Shown here: in pieces, positions 7,779 to 15,196 of the stretch
Layout of the letters: every line of letters starts with the position of its first letter
Position numbering within the stretch: the first letter of the stretch is position 1
Origin: SIAJ01 sp036266155
Lineage (GTDB): Bacteria > Planctomycetota > Planctomycetia > Gemmatales > Gemmataceae
Direction: 5' to 3'
NCBI GenBank assembly: GCA_036266155.1
Contig: DATANR010000135.1
Location: 1 to 17,663, forward strand
Length of the DNA stretch: 17,663 nucleotides
Notes under the pieces: generated by a model
Databases searched by the model: none
Seen by the model: the letters and a program-made list of their open reading frames with translations, nothing else
Told to the model about the DNA's origin: nothing
Translations under genes and position numbers: made by a program

Positions 7779-9977
7779 TCACCTCCGCAGCAAAAATTCC
7801 TTCGCATTCACCAACCCCCACACGATGTCTTCAACCGCCGCCCGGCGATCCTTCGCCTTGCCAATGAATCCTACCAGTTTCATCATCTCGCCCTCGGTCG
7901 GCCGACGGCTCAAGGCAGCCAGATAAAGTTCTTCCACGATCTCGCGGTCCGACCGCCCGCTTGTCAACGCTTTACCGATTCGATTGTCCGAGTCGGTCAG
8001 CATCTCCTGCAGCATGTCACCGGTCAAAAGTTGGAAGGCCTGAACCAGGCCCATGTCGTCCGAACGTTCGCATTCGCAGGTGAGCAAGCGCTCCGGCTTG
8101 CCAAACGCTTTCAGAAAACGTTCGGCCTGGCCGCCCTTGCGGCTGCGGCGTTCCTGACCAAGTGCGGCGACTTGGCCAGCTCGCGTGCCGGCCGGGTAGC
8201 CGTCAAATCTCGGCCGCGACCCCGTGACCTGAGCGACGGCATCCAGGAGTTGCTCCGCTTCCAAAGGCCGCACGATTGCCTTCGAGAAATGAACTTCGTC
8301 TTCCGCGTTGGTGCCCGCCGGGTGCGACGATACTTGATAAGTGCGCGACGTCATGATCAAGCGCACCAGAGCACGGAGGTCGAAATGGAACTTGACGAAT
8401 TGTTTGGCAAGCTCATCGAGGAGCGGCTCATTCACGGCCGGATTCGAGCCGCGAAAGTCGTCGATGGGCTCGACGAGCCCACGGCCCATCAGGTGATACC
8501 AGACGCGATTGACCTGGGCTCGCGCGAAAAACGGGTTTGACGGATCGGCAACCCAATCGGCAAGCGCTTGCAGGGGGTCGCCGTTCGGGCTTGATTGCTC
8601 AGAACCAAGCAACCGTGGGATCAGCGTCTCCTTCGAACGCGGGTGCTTGAGGCCGCTTTCCCGTGCGAGGTAGACGAGTTGCTCGCCGTCGAATTCATGC
8701 AGATCGAACTTGTCGCGGCGGCTATTCTCAACGACACGGTAATTGATCCTGCCGAAGAACGCGGCGAATTGGTGATAGTCATCTTGCGTCCAGCGCTCGA
8801 ACGGATGGTTGTGGCATTTGGCGCATTGCAAGCGGACACCGAGGAATACCTGAGCGACCGCTTCCGCCCGAGCGTAAGGCTCGCGCAGAGACCGATACAA
8901 ATTGGCCGGCGGGTTCTGATACGTGCTTCCGCGCGCGGCGATCAACTCACGGGCGAACTCATTAAGCGGCTTACCCACGTCGATGGCGTCGCGTACCCAC
9001 TGGTGGAACACACGAACGCCCTTGCGGTCGAGCGCCTTCTCTTCGAGCCGTAGCAGATCGGCCCACTTCTGCGCCCAGAAGTCGCTGAACTCCGGGCGGC
9101 GCAGAAGGCCGTCAATCAGCCGATCACGCTTGGCCGGGGACGGATCATCAAGGAACGCACGCGCTTCGTCTGCCGAGGGTAGCATGCCGAGCGCATCGAG
9201 GAAGGCCCGCCGGATAAACATGCTGTCGTCGGCTGGGGGCGACGTTGTCAAGCGAAGCGATTGCAGTTGCGGGAGGAGTTGCTTGTCGACTGGATGTGTC
9301 ACAGTTTGCACGGGCGTGACATACTCAGATCGCGCAGGCAGAAATGCCAAGATCACCGGCATCTGGCGATCGAGATAACGGACCACAACGTTCAATTCGA
9401 CCGGCCGGATTCGCGTGACCGTCCCGTCCGCGGCAATGTGGACGGCGCCCGCGACCGTGGGCTCGAAGACCGCGAGATGCGTGAGATTGCGTGTCGTCCT
9501 ATCCGCGAAGCGACCGATCACGTCGATCTTCACGCGATCGGCGGGCTCAAAAAGAATGCGAGAAGCAGGTGAGACGTCGAGTTGCACGAGTTGCGGACGA
9601 TCGCGCGGGTCGTCGGGACAACCATTGGCAATCCAGTTGTACAAGAGGCGATATTCGGGAGAGTCAACGGCGAAACGTGGGCCGCCCTCATGGGGCACCC
9701 TGCCGGTGGCCTTGCGGAGAAGGAGACTTTCCTCCGGACGGAACGAGTCCGTACGACGAGCGAACATGTCGCGCGTCAAGGCAATCAGGTCGGCGGCCGG
9801 GTCCTCGCCCCGCAACGACAACTTGAATCCGCCCTTGCCATTCAAGTTGCCGTGGCACGCCCCCTGATTGCAGCCGGCCCGGGCGAAGGCCGGCATGATC
9901 TCCTGGCGAAACGAAACCGACTCCGCGCGTGCTGACACGACGAAGAACAGAGCTAGGCAGACGGTCGGGCCACGCAT
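7779..9977 (-). CDS. DUF1549/DUF1553 planctomycete cytochrome-type protein
   Basis: About 732 aa, exported. The chosen ATG at 9977 gives a clean signal peptide (MRGPTVCLALFFVVSARAES) with a G-rich stretch just upstream; an in-frame start at 10040 would add 21 residues ahead of it. Order: cytochrome-like N-terminus with CNQGACHG (C36, C41, H42, a CX4CH site), a Big-like beta region (about 130-220), DUF1549 (about 229-412) ending in CAKCHNHPFE (CXXCH at 385-389), and DUF1553 (about 472-729). Both motifs could bind c-type heme. It is the first gene of the operon with Uma2 and DUF1501. The families are characteristic of Planctomycetes and Verrucomicrobia; proposed roles in extracellular redox or polysaccharide turnover are unproven. 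Confidence 0.93.
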   Translation of the reverse strand: MRGPTVCLALFFVVSARAESVSFRQEIMPAFARAGCNQGACHGNLNGKGGFKLSLRGEDPAADLIALTRDMFARRTDSFRPEESLLLRKATGRVPHEGGPRFAVDSPEYRLLYNWIANGCPDDPRDRPQLVQLDVSPASRILFEPADRVKIDVIGRFADRTTRNLTHLAVFEPTVAGAVHIAADGTVTRIRPVELNVVVRYLDRQMPVILAFLPARSEYVTPVQTVTHPVDKQLLPQLQSLRLTTSPPADDSMFIRRAFLDALGMLPSADEARAFLDDPSPAKRDRLIDGLLRRPEFSDFWAQKWADLLRLEEKALDRKGVRVFHQWVRDAIDVGKPLNEFARELIAARGSTYQNPPANLYRSLREPYARAEAVAQVFLGVRLQCAKCHNHPFERWTQDDYHQFAAFFGRINYRVVENSRRDKFDLHEFDGEQLVYLARESGLKHPRSKETLIPRLLGSEQSSPNGDPLQALADWVADPSNPFFARAQVNRVWYHLMGRGLVEPIDDFRGSNPAVNEPLLDELAKQFVKFHFDLRALVRLIMTSRTYQVSSHPAGTNAEDEVHFSKAIVRPLEAEQLLDAVAQVTGSRPRFDGYPAGTRAGQVAALGQERRSRKGGQAERFLKAFGKPERLLTCECERSDDMGLVQAFQLLTGDMLQEMLTDSDNRIGKALTSGRSDREIVEELYLAALSRRPTEGEMMKLVGFIGKAKDRRAAVEDIVWGLVNAKEFLLRR

Positions 9978-10060
9978 GAAACCCCCGGTCGGCGAAACTG
10001 CGAATATCGAGAGTATCGCAGAGAGCCGTTCCGGAAGCAACAGTCGGACCGCCGGCCGCC

Positions 10061-10285
10061 TTACACGCGAATCGTTTCCAGCACCCCGGCGCGGCGCACA
10101 ACGCGATCCAACTCGCTCGCGAGTCCGGCCACGCTGGTCGTCGGTTTGCGCTCAAGCCAGCGCATCAAGGCCGGTGAACCGCGACCGAGTTCGCGCGCCC
10201 GTGCCAGCACCGGCGACAAACGTCGTGAGCTTTCGCCACTGATTCCGCTCGCAAAACCGGACTTCGAACCCAAATCACCGAACAT
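10061..10285 (-). CDS. Small hypothetical protein, 74 aa
   Basis: Not recognised. The ATG at 10285 has a good GGGAG Shine-Dalgarno 6 nt upstream. A TTG at 10333 in the same frame would add 16 residues but lies directly against the previous stop. The N-terminal third is Gly/Ser-rich; the remainder looks helical and basic (SPALMRWLERKP, then ASELDRVVRRAG), with no signal peptide or membrane segment. It sits 48 bp after the small Ig-like surface-protein gene and 83 bp before the DUF1549 gene, so it could belong to the same transcript. Codon use resembles the neighbours. A real gene is likely but not certain. Confidence 0.45.
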   Translation of the reverse strand: MFGDLGSKSGFASGISGESSRRLSPVLARARELGRGSPALMRWLERKPTTSVAGLASELDRVVRRAGVLETIRV

Positions 10286-10333
10286 GTTCGTCTCCCGGAA
10301 AACTCCAAGTAAATCAACTCCGGTCAACTGCAA

Positions 10334-10807
10334 TCACGGAGGAGTCGGGTTCACATAACTGTAATCTTCGTCGTACTGGCCAATGTCATCAAAAACCTTG
10401 GCGGTAAGCGCGCCCGCGTCCAACCCATTGGTTTGCAAGGTAATGAACTGGCAGAATGAACCATCGTCGTACGTGACGGTCGTCACGCCGACCGCCGAGG
10501 GAACACCGCCGAAGTAGACCGTCAGCCCCCCGGGGTGTTCATCTCTCACGATGCCTGTGACAATGTAAACGCCACCGCCCATCTGTATGCACGAGGTGAT
10601 GTCGATGACCGGCGGATGGTTGGTATTGGTCGGCGGCACGCCGTCATTCGGACCTGGCAACCGCGATTCTTGACTCGCGGGCGGGTCCACGGGGGGCAAG
10701 CCCATGTCCGACGGATAAGCCCGCCCTTCCAAGCTCTCAAATTGCAAAAAAGCACGATGGGTTCGCACCGAGCGGCGCGAAACCGTATGGCGTTTCAGTC
10801 GTAACAC
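10334..10807 (-). CDS. Small exported Ig-like protein with planctomycete LExR leader motif
   Basis: 157 aa. A basic N-terminus (residues 1-18) leads to FESLEGRAYPS (23-33), closely resembling LEDRRVP in the giant surface protein. A Pro/Asn-rich linker (36-66) precedes a single beta-rich domain (66-157) with YIVTGIVRDEHPGGLTVYFG (81-100), DGSFCQFITL and a C-terminal VFDDIGQYDEDYS. This has the look of a bacterial Ig-like domain. C73 and C119 could form a disulfide after export. The start is GTG at 10807 with GGAG about 7 nt upstream; the nearby ATG is out of frame and closes after five codons. A candidate promoter lies at 10844-10873. Function unknown; surface location is inferred from the leader motif. 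Confidence 0.75.
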   Translation of the reverse strand: MLRLKRHTVSRRSVRTHRAFLQFESLEGRAYPSDMGLPPVDPPASQESRLPGPNDGVPPTNTNHPPVIDITSCIQMGGGVYIVTGIVRDEHPGGLTVYFGGVPSAVGVTTVTYDDGSFCQFITLQTNGLDAGALTAKVFDDIGQYDEDYSYVNPTPP

Positions 10808-10843
10808 TCCATATCTCCAAAAGTTACCGAAGGGAGGCTTCTA

Positions 10844-10873
10844 TTCTTAGGCGTGTCGCGTTTGAGCGATCAA
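10844..10873 (-). promoter_or_regulatory. Candidate sigma-70-like promoter for the small surface-protein gene
   Basis: On the minus strand, TTGATC (10873-10868) and TAAGAA (10849-10844) are separated by 18 nt and would start transcription about 30 nt before the GTG at 10807. The -10 box is imperfect, so this is only a suggestion. Confidence 0.25.
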
Positions 10874-10901
10874 TTTGGGAAGGCTGATTTGACAATCGAG
10901 A

Positions 10902-10927
10902 TTTGGGTCGAAAAAGTGTCACCCAAA
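10902..10927. repeat. Inverted repeat TTTGGGT/ACCCAAA
   Basis: Perfect 7-bp arms (10902-10908 and 10921-10927) around a 12-nt spacer. It lies about 30 bp upstream of the candidate promoter for the small surface-protein gene, so it may be an operator dyad or an RNA hairpin near the end of the kinase transcript. Confidence 0.45.
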
Positions 10928-11073
10928 GCGAGAATTTTCTGAAAAGTCAAATAACGTGGACCATCGGTCCGACAAACTGGCGACCTGTTTTTGGTGTAAG
11001 TTATTTGAAGATAATAGCTTGCGATCTTGAATCCCATCGGCTTCTTGCCTCGCACGCGTTGAAATGCCAGCTA

Positions 11074-11096
11074 CGTCGCGGCATGTCGCCGCGATG
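11074..11096 (-). terminator. GC-rich hairpin after the kinase gene
   Basis: The stem CGTCGCGGC/GCCGCGATG (9 pairs, including one G-T) around the 5-nt loop ATGTC begins 18 nt past the kinase stop. There is no T-run in the minus-strand direction, so it could be a rho-dependent end, an RNA-stabilising hairpin, or chance in GC-rich DNA. Confidence 0.35.
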
Positions 11097-11114
11097 GGTC
11101 CGCAGGCGAGCAAC

Positions 11115-13211
11115 TTAACGTGACAATGGGCTAATCAGGCGTGAATGACTGTTGACATTGCTTTGGGTAGTAGCGGGCAGTCTGCCGAGTGCGACGAAAT
11201 CCGGGTGCTGGCCAAGCCGAACCAACAAGACAGGATCGTTCAGAATTCGATTCGGCGCGAGACCGTTGCGAATGCCGTCCTCCAACAGGCGAATGGCGGC
11301 ATCCAACCTTTCAGGATGACCATCGGACGATGTGACTTTAACGAGCGCCGCAAGTAAATACAAATCGGGATTGGTGCGATCGGCAAACGCCTTTTGGATG
11401 TCGGACTCCAATTCCGCCAGGCAGTTTGTATTGGTCAGTCGGCGACCCTTGCGATCCATGTTGAAGAAGTAGCAAGCCCACGCCCGGTTGTGGAATGCCA
11501 CGTGAAGGCCAGGGTCCCGGCGTATCGCCTCGCTCGCAGCGTCGTACGCCTCTTTCAGCAGATCCTTTGGTTCGGTCCCTGATTGCGCGAGACTGCAGGC
11601 CAGGTTGTTGTAGACCCATGTCGGCTGCGTTCGATCGAGCTCAATGGCTTTCTTATAACACTGCGCCGCGGCCCGGTCGTCGCCGGACCTTGAACGACAG
11701 TATCCAATCAACGCGGCGGATCGCCCTTCAGGCTGGGCACGGAAGGCTTTGAGGAAGTAGGTTTCCGCCGGCGATATGAATCCCTTGGCCAGTAACTCAA
11801 GGCCACGATCGACCTGTTCATCGGGCGTCGTGGGCTCGGTGATGGCCGGTGCAGCAACTGGCGCCTCGATCGGATGGGCCGGCGACGAGAAAACACGGGC
11901 CGTCCCAGCGGCAAGCACCACAACAATCGCCATTGCTCCAATCCATTGCGCGCGCCGCCGATGGCGCAATCGGTGGTTCCGAAGTTGGCGCTGGAGTTGG
12001 GCAAACGTCGGCCGCTCTGCGGGATCGACTGCCAAACACTGGATGACAAGCCGACGCAAGATGGTTGGCACTTTCGCCATCTTCAGTTTTGACGGCGCAA
12101 GCAACTGGCGGTCGAGCAAGTCGGCCGCCACAACCTTCATATCGTCGCCCGCGATCGGCTCGATCGGCAATCGACCGGTCAGGGCTTCAAACAGAACCGC
12201 GCCAAACGAATAGACATCCGAGGGATTTGTCAGCGGCCCCGCGGCAATGTCGATTGCCAACATCCGGCGCACGCATTCCGGCGCCATGTACGGCAGCGTG
12301 CCGCCAAATCGTTCGATGGATTCGCCTGCCAAGCCGGAAAGATTGAAGTCGATCAAATAGGGATGGCCGCCACGGCCAAGTAAAACATTCGATGGCTTCA
12401 AGTCGCCGTGAACGATCCCGCGCCCGTGCAAATAGGCCAGAGCGCCTGCAAGTCGCTCGGCAATTGCCGAAATGGCGTCCGCGTAAGACTGATTCGGCCG
12501 AACGACCGGTGCCGTCGATTCCGTATTCGGGAATGTGTCACCGATATCGGCAATCGTCGAAAGAATCGAACGTCCACTTGGCCGCGTTGCATTCTTGACA
12601 TCAAACGCGGCCACTACTGCGTCCCGCAACGTCGCAGCGCCCTCATAACGTAAGCAGATTGCAGAGAGCCCTTCGGTTCGACGGGCCCAATGGACCTCGG
12701 CAACATGCGGATGACGAAGATTGCCCAGCAGACGGGCCTCGACCGATGGCGTCGGCGATAGCTTCAGGACGACTGGTCGGCTGCCGGTTTCCGGATCCTC
12801 GGCGAGATAAGCGCGAGCGAAAGCTCCTCGGCCCAGTTCGCGAACAATCGTCATCCCTTCAAATGAGTCGCCGGTCGCCGGCCACGCGACTTCCAAGCGA
12901 TCGAAGAGTTCGGGATGGTCCGCGAGGACGCGGTGACCGCGGATGACTTCGCGGATTTCCGATCGATAGGCCGGCAACGCACGGCAGAAGCTCTCCGTGT
13001 CGGGCGCGGCGCCCGCCTCTTCGCGAAGGCAGTATTCTTCGTAAGCCAGGTCAACGACAAGGGAACGATGTTTGAGTAGTGAGGGGTGTTGTCGGAGTGC
13101 TTCGGCCGCGTCGGGACGTGTGCCCGTGCGCCAGGCATCTTTCAATGCCTGGGCGAGGCTTGCCGGCATCGCGTGGGCCGCGACCGCCACGCTCGTCATG
13201 GACGAAATCAT
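11115..13211 (-). CDS. Transmembrane Ser/Thr protein kinase with C-terminal TPRs (variant HGD and DFN motifs)
   Basis: 698 aa. The N-terminal 120 residues are a planctomycete-type leader region (YEEYCLREEAG near 57-67). Kinase domain about 117-412: Gly loop GRGAFARAY (127-135), K150, helix-C E158, catalytic loop HGDLKPSN (268-275, D270 and N275 present), DFN (288-290) in place of DFG, APE (310-312), and SDVYSFG (331-337). An insert of about 35 residues (205-240) precedes helix E. A single membrane helix (about 423-440) is followed by TPR-like helices (465-610), predicted outside. Metal- and ATP-binding residues are largely kept, so activity is plausible, but the DFG Gly is replaced by Asn. 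The ATG at 13211 overlaps the sigma gene's stop (ATGA), indicating translational coupling. Substrates are unknown; the coupled sigma factor is an obvious candidate. Confidence 0.92.
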   Translation of the reverse strand: MISSMTSVAVAAHAMPASLAQALKDAWRTGTRPDAAEALRQHPSLLKHRSLVVDLAYEEYCLREEAGAAPDTESFCRALPAYRSEIREVIRGHRVLADHPELFDRLEVAWPATGDSFEGMTIVRELGRGAFARAYLAEDPETGSRPVVLKLSPTPSVEARLLGNLRHPHVAEVHWARRTEGLSAICLRYEGAATLRDAVVAAFDVKNATRPSGRSILSTIADIGDTFPNTESTAPVVRPNQSYADAISAIAERLAGALAYLHGRGIVHGDLKPSNVLLGRGGHPYLIDFNLSGLAGESIERFGGTLPYMAPECVRRMLAIDIAAGPLTNPSDVYSFGAVLFEALTGRLPIEPIAGDDMKVVAADLLDRQLLAPSKLKMAKVPTILRRLVIQCLAVDPAERPTFAQLQRQLRNHRLRHRRRAQWIGAMAIVVVLAAGTARVFSSPAHPIEAPVAAPAITEPTTPDEQVDRGLELLAKGFISPAETYFLKAFRAQPEGRSAALIGYCRSRSGDDRAAAQCYKKAIELDRTQPTWVYNNLACSLAQSGTEPKDLLKEAYDAASEAIRRDPGLHVAFHNRAWACYFFNMDRKGRRLTNTNCLAELESDIQKAFADRTNPDLYLLAALVKVTSSDGHPERLDAAIRLLEDGIRNGLAPNRILNDPVLLVRLGQHPDFVALGRLPATTQSNVNSHSRLISPLSR

Positions 13212-13786
13212 GCTCCCGTCATTTCCTTCAACCGGCGAACGACCCGGTTAACGGTGCTAAGGCTCACATTGGCCATGCGTGCGATATCGCGGTGGTCGTG
13301 CCCTTCACGGAGGCGCCGCAGGATTGCTCGATGACCTTCGGGGAACTGCAGCATGAGCTGCTCCCACTCCTCGCCGGCGACCGCGTATGTGCTGGGTGTT
13401 GCCGTCGAACCGGCGATCCAATCAGTCGTCGTCGACACACCTTCCGCGGACATTTCACGCGCAACGTTGTACTTTTGCGTGTCGAACCGCTGGCGAAACA
13501 TCTCGACGACACGGTGATACACGACGCGTCCCAAATACGCAACAAAATCCTGCTCTTTGTCGAATTGCAACCGCTCGCGCGGAATGTTCAAGAACGAAAG
13601 CCAAACATCTTGGACGACATCCACCGAATCAAAGCGAGGTCGCAGCCGAGGGTGCAACTGTCGGCGGACCGCAGCGCGCAAAAAACCGCCGTAACGGCGA
13701 CAGACTGTGTCGATCGCCGCCGGGTCGCCGGCCCGCAAGCCGGACAACAATAGTTCGAAATCTGCAGCATCGTCCACGGGATCCAC
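13208..13786 (-). CDS. ECF-type RNA polymerase sigma factor
   Basis: About 192 aa. Region 2 (about 17-90) includes SVDVVQDVWLSFL and FVAYLGRVVYHRVVEMFRQR; region 4 (about 130-190) ends in HRDIARMANVSLSTVNRVVR, a helix-turn-helix that should contact the -35 element. The architecture matches planctomycete ECF factors that precede Ser/Thr kinase genes. The start is uncertain. The GTG at 13786 has a GGTGA Shine-Dalgarno 4 nt upstream and begins right before conserved sequence. An in-frame TTG at 13855 would add 23 residues that look non-conserved. No anti-sigma gene is adjacent; control by the coupled kinase is inference. Its target promoters cannot be read from this window. Confidence 0.92.
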   Translation of the reverse strand: MDPVDDAADFELLLSGLRAGDPAAIDTVCRRYGGFLRAAVRRQLHPRLRPRFDSVDVVQDVWLSFLNIPRERLQFDKEQDFVAYLGRVVYHRVVEMFRQRFDTQKYNVAREMSAEGVSTTTDWIAGSTATPSTYAVAGEEWEQLMLQFPEGHRAILRRLREGHDHRDIARMANVSLSTVNRVVRRLKEMTGA

Positions 13787-13960
13787 CGATTCACCGAGTC
13801 GGCAGGGGACACTCCGATTAGTGTATCGAGTCCGGTATGCGAACGCGAATGGCAAAAAAAATCCGCTTACGTGTTTTTCGACGTTACCCCATGCGTTCGA
13901 TCGCCATGCGATTCAACGACCGACAATGCCGAAAAAGTTGAGTCATCGTTCGGAATCGCC

Positions 13961-14013
13961 GCTTAAGTTGGTACAGACGCGGAGGGCTGTACAGCTGACA
14001 CCCTAGCTTAAGC
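13961..14013. repeat. Nested inverted repeats downstream of the phosphatase gene
   Basis: Outer arms GCTTAAG (13961-13967) and CTTAAGC (14007-14013) enclose inner arms GTACAG (13971-13976) and CTGTAC (13987-13992). The inner right arm lies in the 10-bp palindrome GCTGTACAGC. It sits 24 nt past the phosphatase stop in its direction, with no T-run. A transcript-end hairpin or an operator for the sigma-factor gene are both possible. Confidence 0.4.
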
Positions 14014-14037
14014 CACCCATCGATTGATGCACGAGGA

Positions 14038-14910
14038 TCATTGCGCACCGTTGGAACTGCCGCCAATCATCCGCACACAGCCGGCAAAATCTTCAGCGGT
14101 CAGCGGCCTAATGGCCGAAAAAAACGCGTAGGCGGCAGGGCTGCTGCAACAATCGACGATGAGCTGCCGAGTGTTCGGGCGTGCGAATCCGGCTTCGCAC
14201 GCGATATGTCCGCTGACGAGCCAGTCCGCGTCGACCTTGGCCAGGAATGCGTTGCAGTTTTCTTCTCGGGTGTCGCGGCCCCACAACAGCTCAAAGACCG
14301 AACCGCCGACGGTCAGATCCTCGGGCGGGAACGCATCGGTTTCCAGATGCCGAAGCTCAAACCGTGCCAATGCCTTTTCGCGAGGCAGACTGTGGCTGAT
14401 GAAGACTCGATTCTCGGTGCGGATCGCCAGGGGCAACACACCGAAGAGCCGAACGTACGCATCATAAATGGCCCGTCCCTTTTCCACGCCGTAGGCAGTC
14501 ATCACGCCTTCGGAAAACGCGACGTTCAAGTCCCGGTCATCCTTCAGGACCGCTCGATTGGTCCATTGCGCCAACTCGTGATTGCCGAGGAGCAGGTGAA
14601 CCTGCGACGGAAACTGACATTTGAGCGCTGCGAACAGATCGAGCAACTGATGCGATTTGTCGCCACCACCCGGATACAGGAATTTGCCGTGGACTACTTC
14701 CTGTAGAACTAGATGCCGCTTCGGGTTCTTTGCTAGTTCAGCGGCCTGGTAAATCGTCTGAAAGTTCCCGACGTGGCCGTGCAGGTCGCCAACGGCAATG
14801 ACTTCCGTCGCGCCGACCGCCTGAAGAAAACGGCCCTTGCGGCCGGCCGTCCAACGGACGGCCTCGGCGGCCTTGTACAGCGTCTTGAGCAGCTTGTCCG
14901 GATCGGGCAT
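14038..14910 (-). CDS. Calcineurin-like metallophosphatase, PPP-type
   Basis: About 290 aa, cytoplasmic (no signal peptide). Metal-binding motifs follow the PPP order: GDLHGH (41-46), a variant second motif YPGGGDKSHQLLDL (79-92) where the family normally has GDxVDRG, GNHE (109-112), ISHS (171-174, H173), and SGHIACEAG (233-241, H235). These suggest a two-metal phosphoesterase of Ser/Thr phosphatase or bis(nucleosyl)-tetraphosphatase type. The ATG at 14910 (MPDPDKLLK) was chosen because longer in-frame starts up to 15423 overlap the plus-strand CBS gene with low-complexity, non-conserved sequence. It lies 251 bp upstream of the sigma-kinase pair on the same strand and is divergent from the CBS gene. 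Reversal of kinase signalling is possible but unproven. Confidence 0.85.
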   Translation of the reverse strand: MPDPDKLLKTLYKAAEAVRWTAGRKGRFLQAVGATEVIAVGDLHGHVGNFQTIYQAAELAKNPKRHLVLQEVVHGKFLYPGGGDKSHQLLDLFAALKCQFPSQVHLLLGNHELAQWTNRAVLKDDRDLNVAFSEGVMTAYGVEKGRAIYDAYVRLFGVLPLAIRTENRVFISHSLPREKALARFELRHLETDAFPPEDLTVGGSVFELLWGRDTREENCNAFLAKVDADWLVSGHIACEAGFARPNTRQLIVDCCSSPAAYAFFSAIRPLTAEDFAGCVRMIGGSSNGAQ

Positions 14911-15196
14911 GGAACTTTGGCCACTAGAATGCGTAACACGTCGGCCGTCTCTAGTTTCGGGCACAATCGGCGGATCAGCAACCGGATTCTGACTGGGGGC
15001 GCTGGACGTTCTCGGTATTGCGTCACTGCCGCCATGCGCCTGACCTGAATGTCCTACCCCGAAATCCGCCGTCGGCCGGCCAAGACCCCTTGCCGGGTGC
15101 GGTCCGGATGTTGAGAATTTCAATGTTGATATCCGGCCCTCCTGCCTCGAGACGGGTATTCCACGGCTGGTCGTCGTGGTCGCATTGAAGAGTTCG

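Larger units (their letters stand above)
10808..11114. other. AT-rich, hairpin-rich intergenic region
   Basis: These 307 bp hold no convincing gene; the short open frames have no ribosome binding site or recognisable product. The region is richer in A+T than its neighbours. It contains three perfect or near-perfect inverted repeats (10902-10927, 10958-10970, 11074-11096) and a candidate minus-strand promoter nearest the small surface-protein gene. The kinase gene ends at its right edge, so the right-hand hairpin may mark the kinase transcript's end. Confidence 0.5.

Noticed and set aside
7395..8540. 381-codon plus-strand open frame
   Set aside because: Crosses two well-supported minus-strand genes (Uma2 and DUF1549) and shows no recognisable domain.
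10903..11118. 71-codon plus-strand open frame in the intergenic gap
   Set aside because: No ribosome binding site, no recognisable product, and it runs into the kinase gene's end.
13787..13855. TTG start for the sigma factor
   Set aside because: Adds 23 residues with no family similarity and has a T-run instead of a ribosome binding site; kept only as an alternative.
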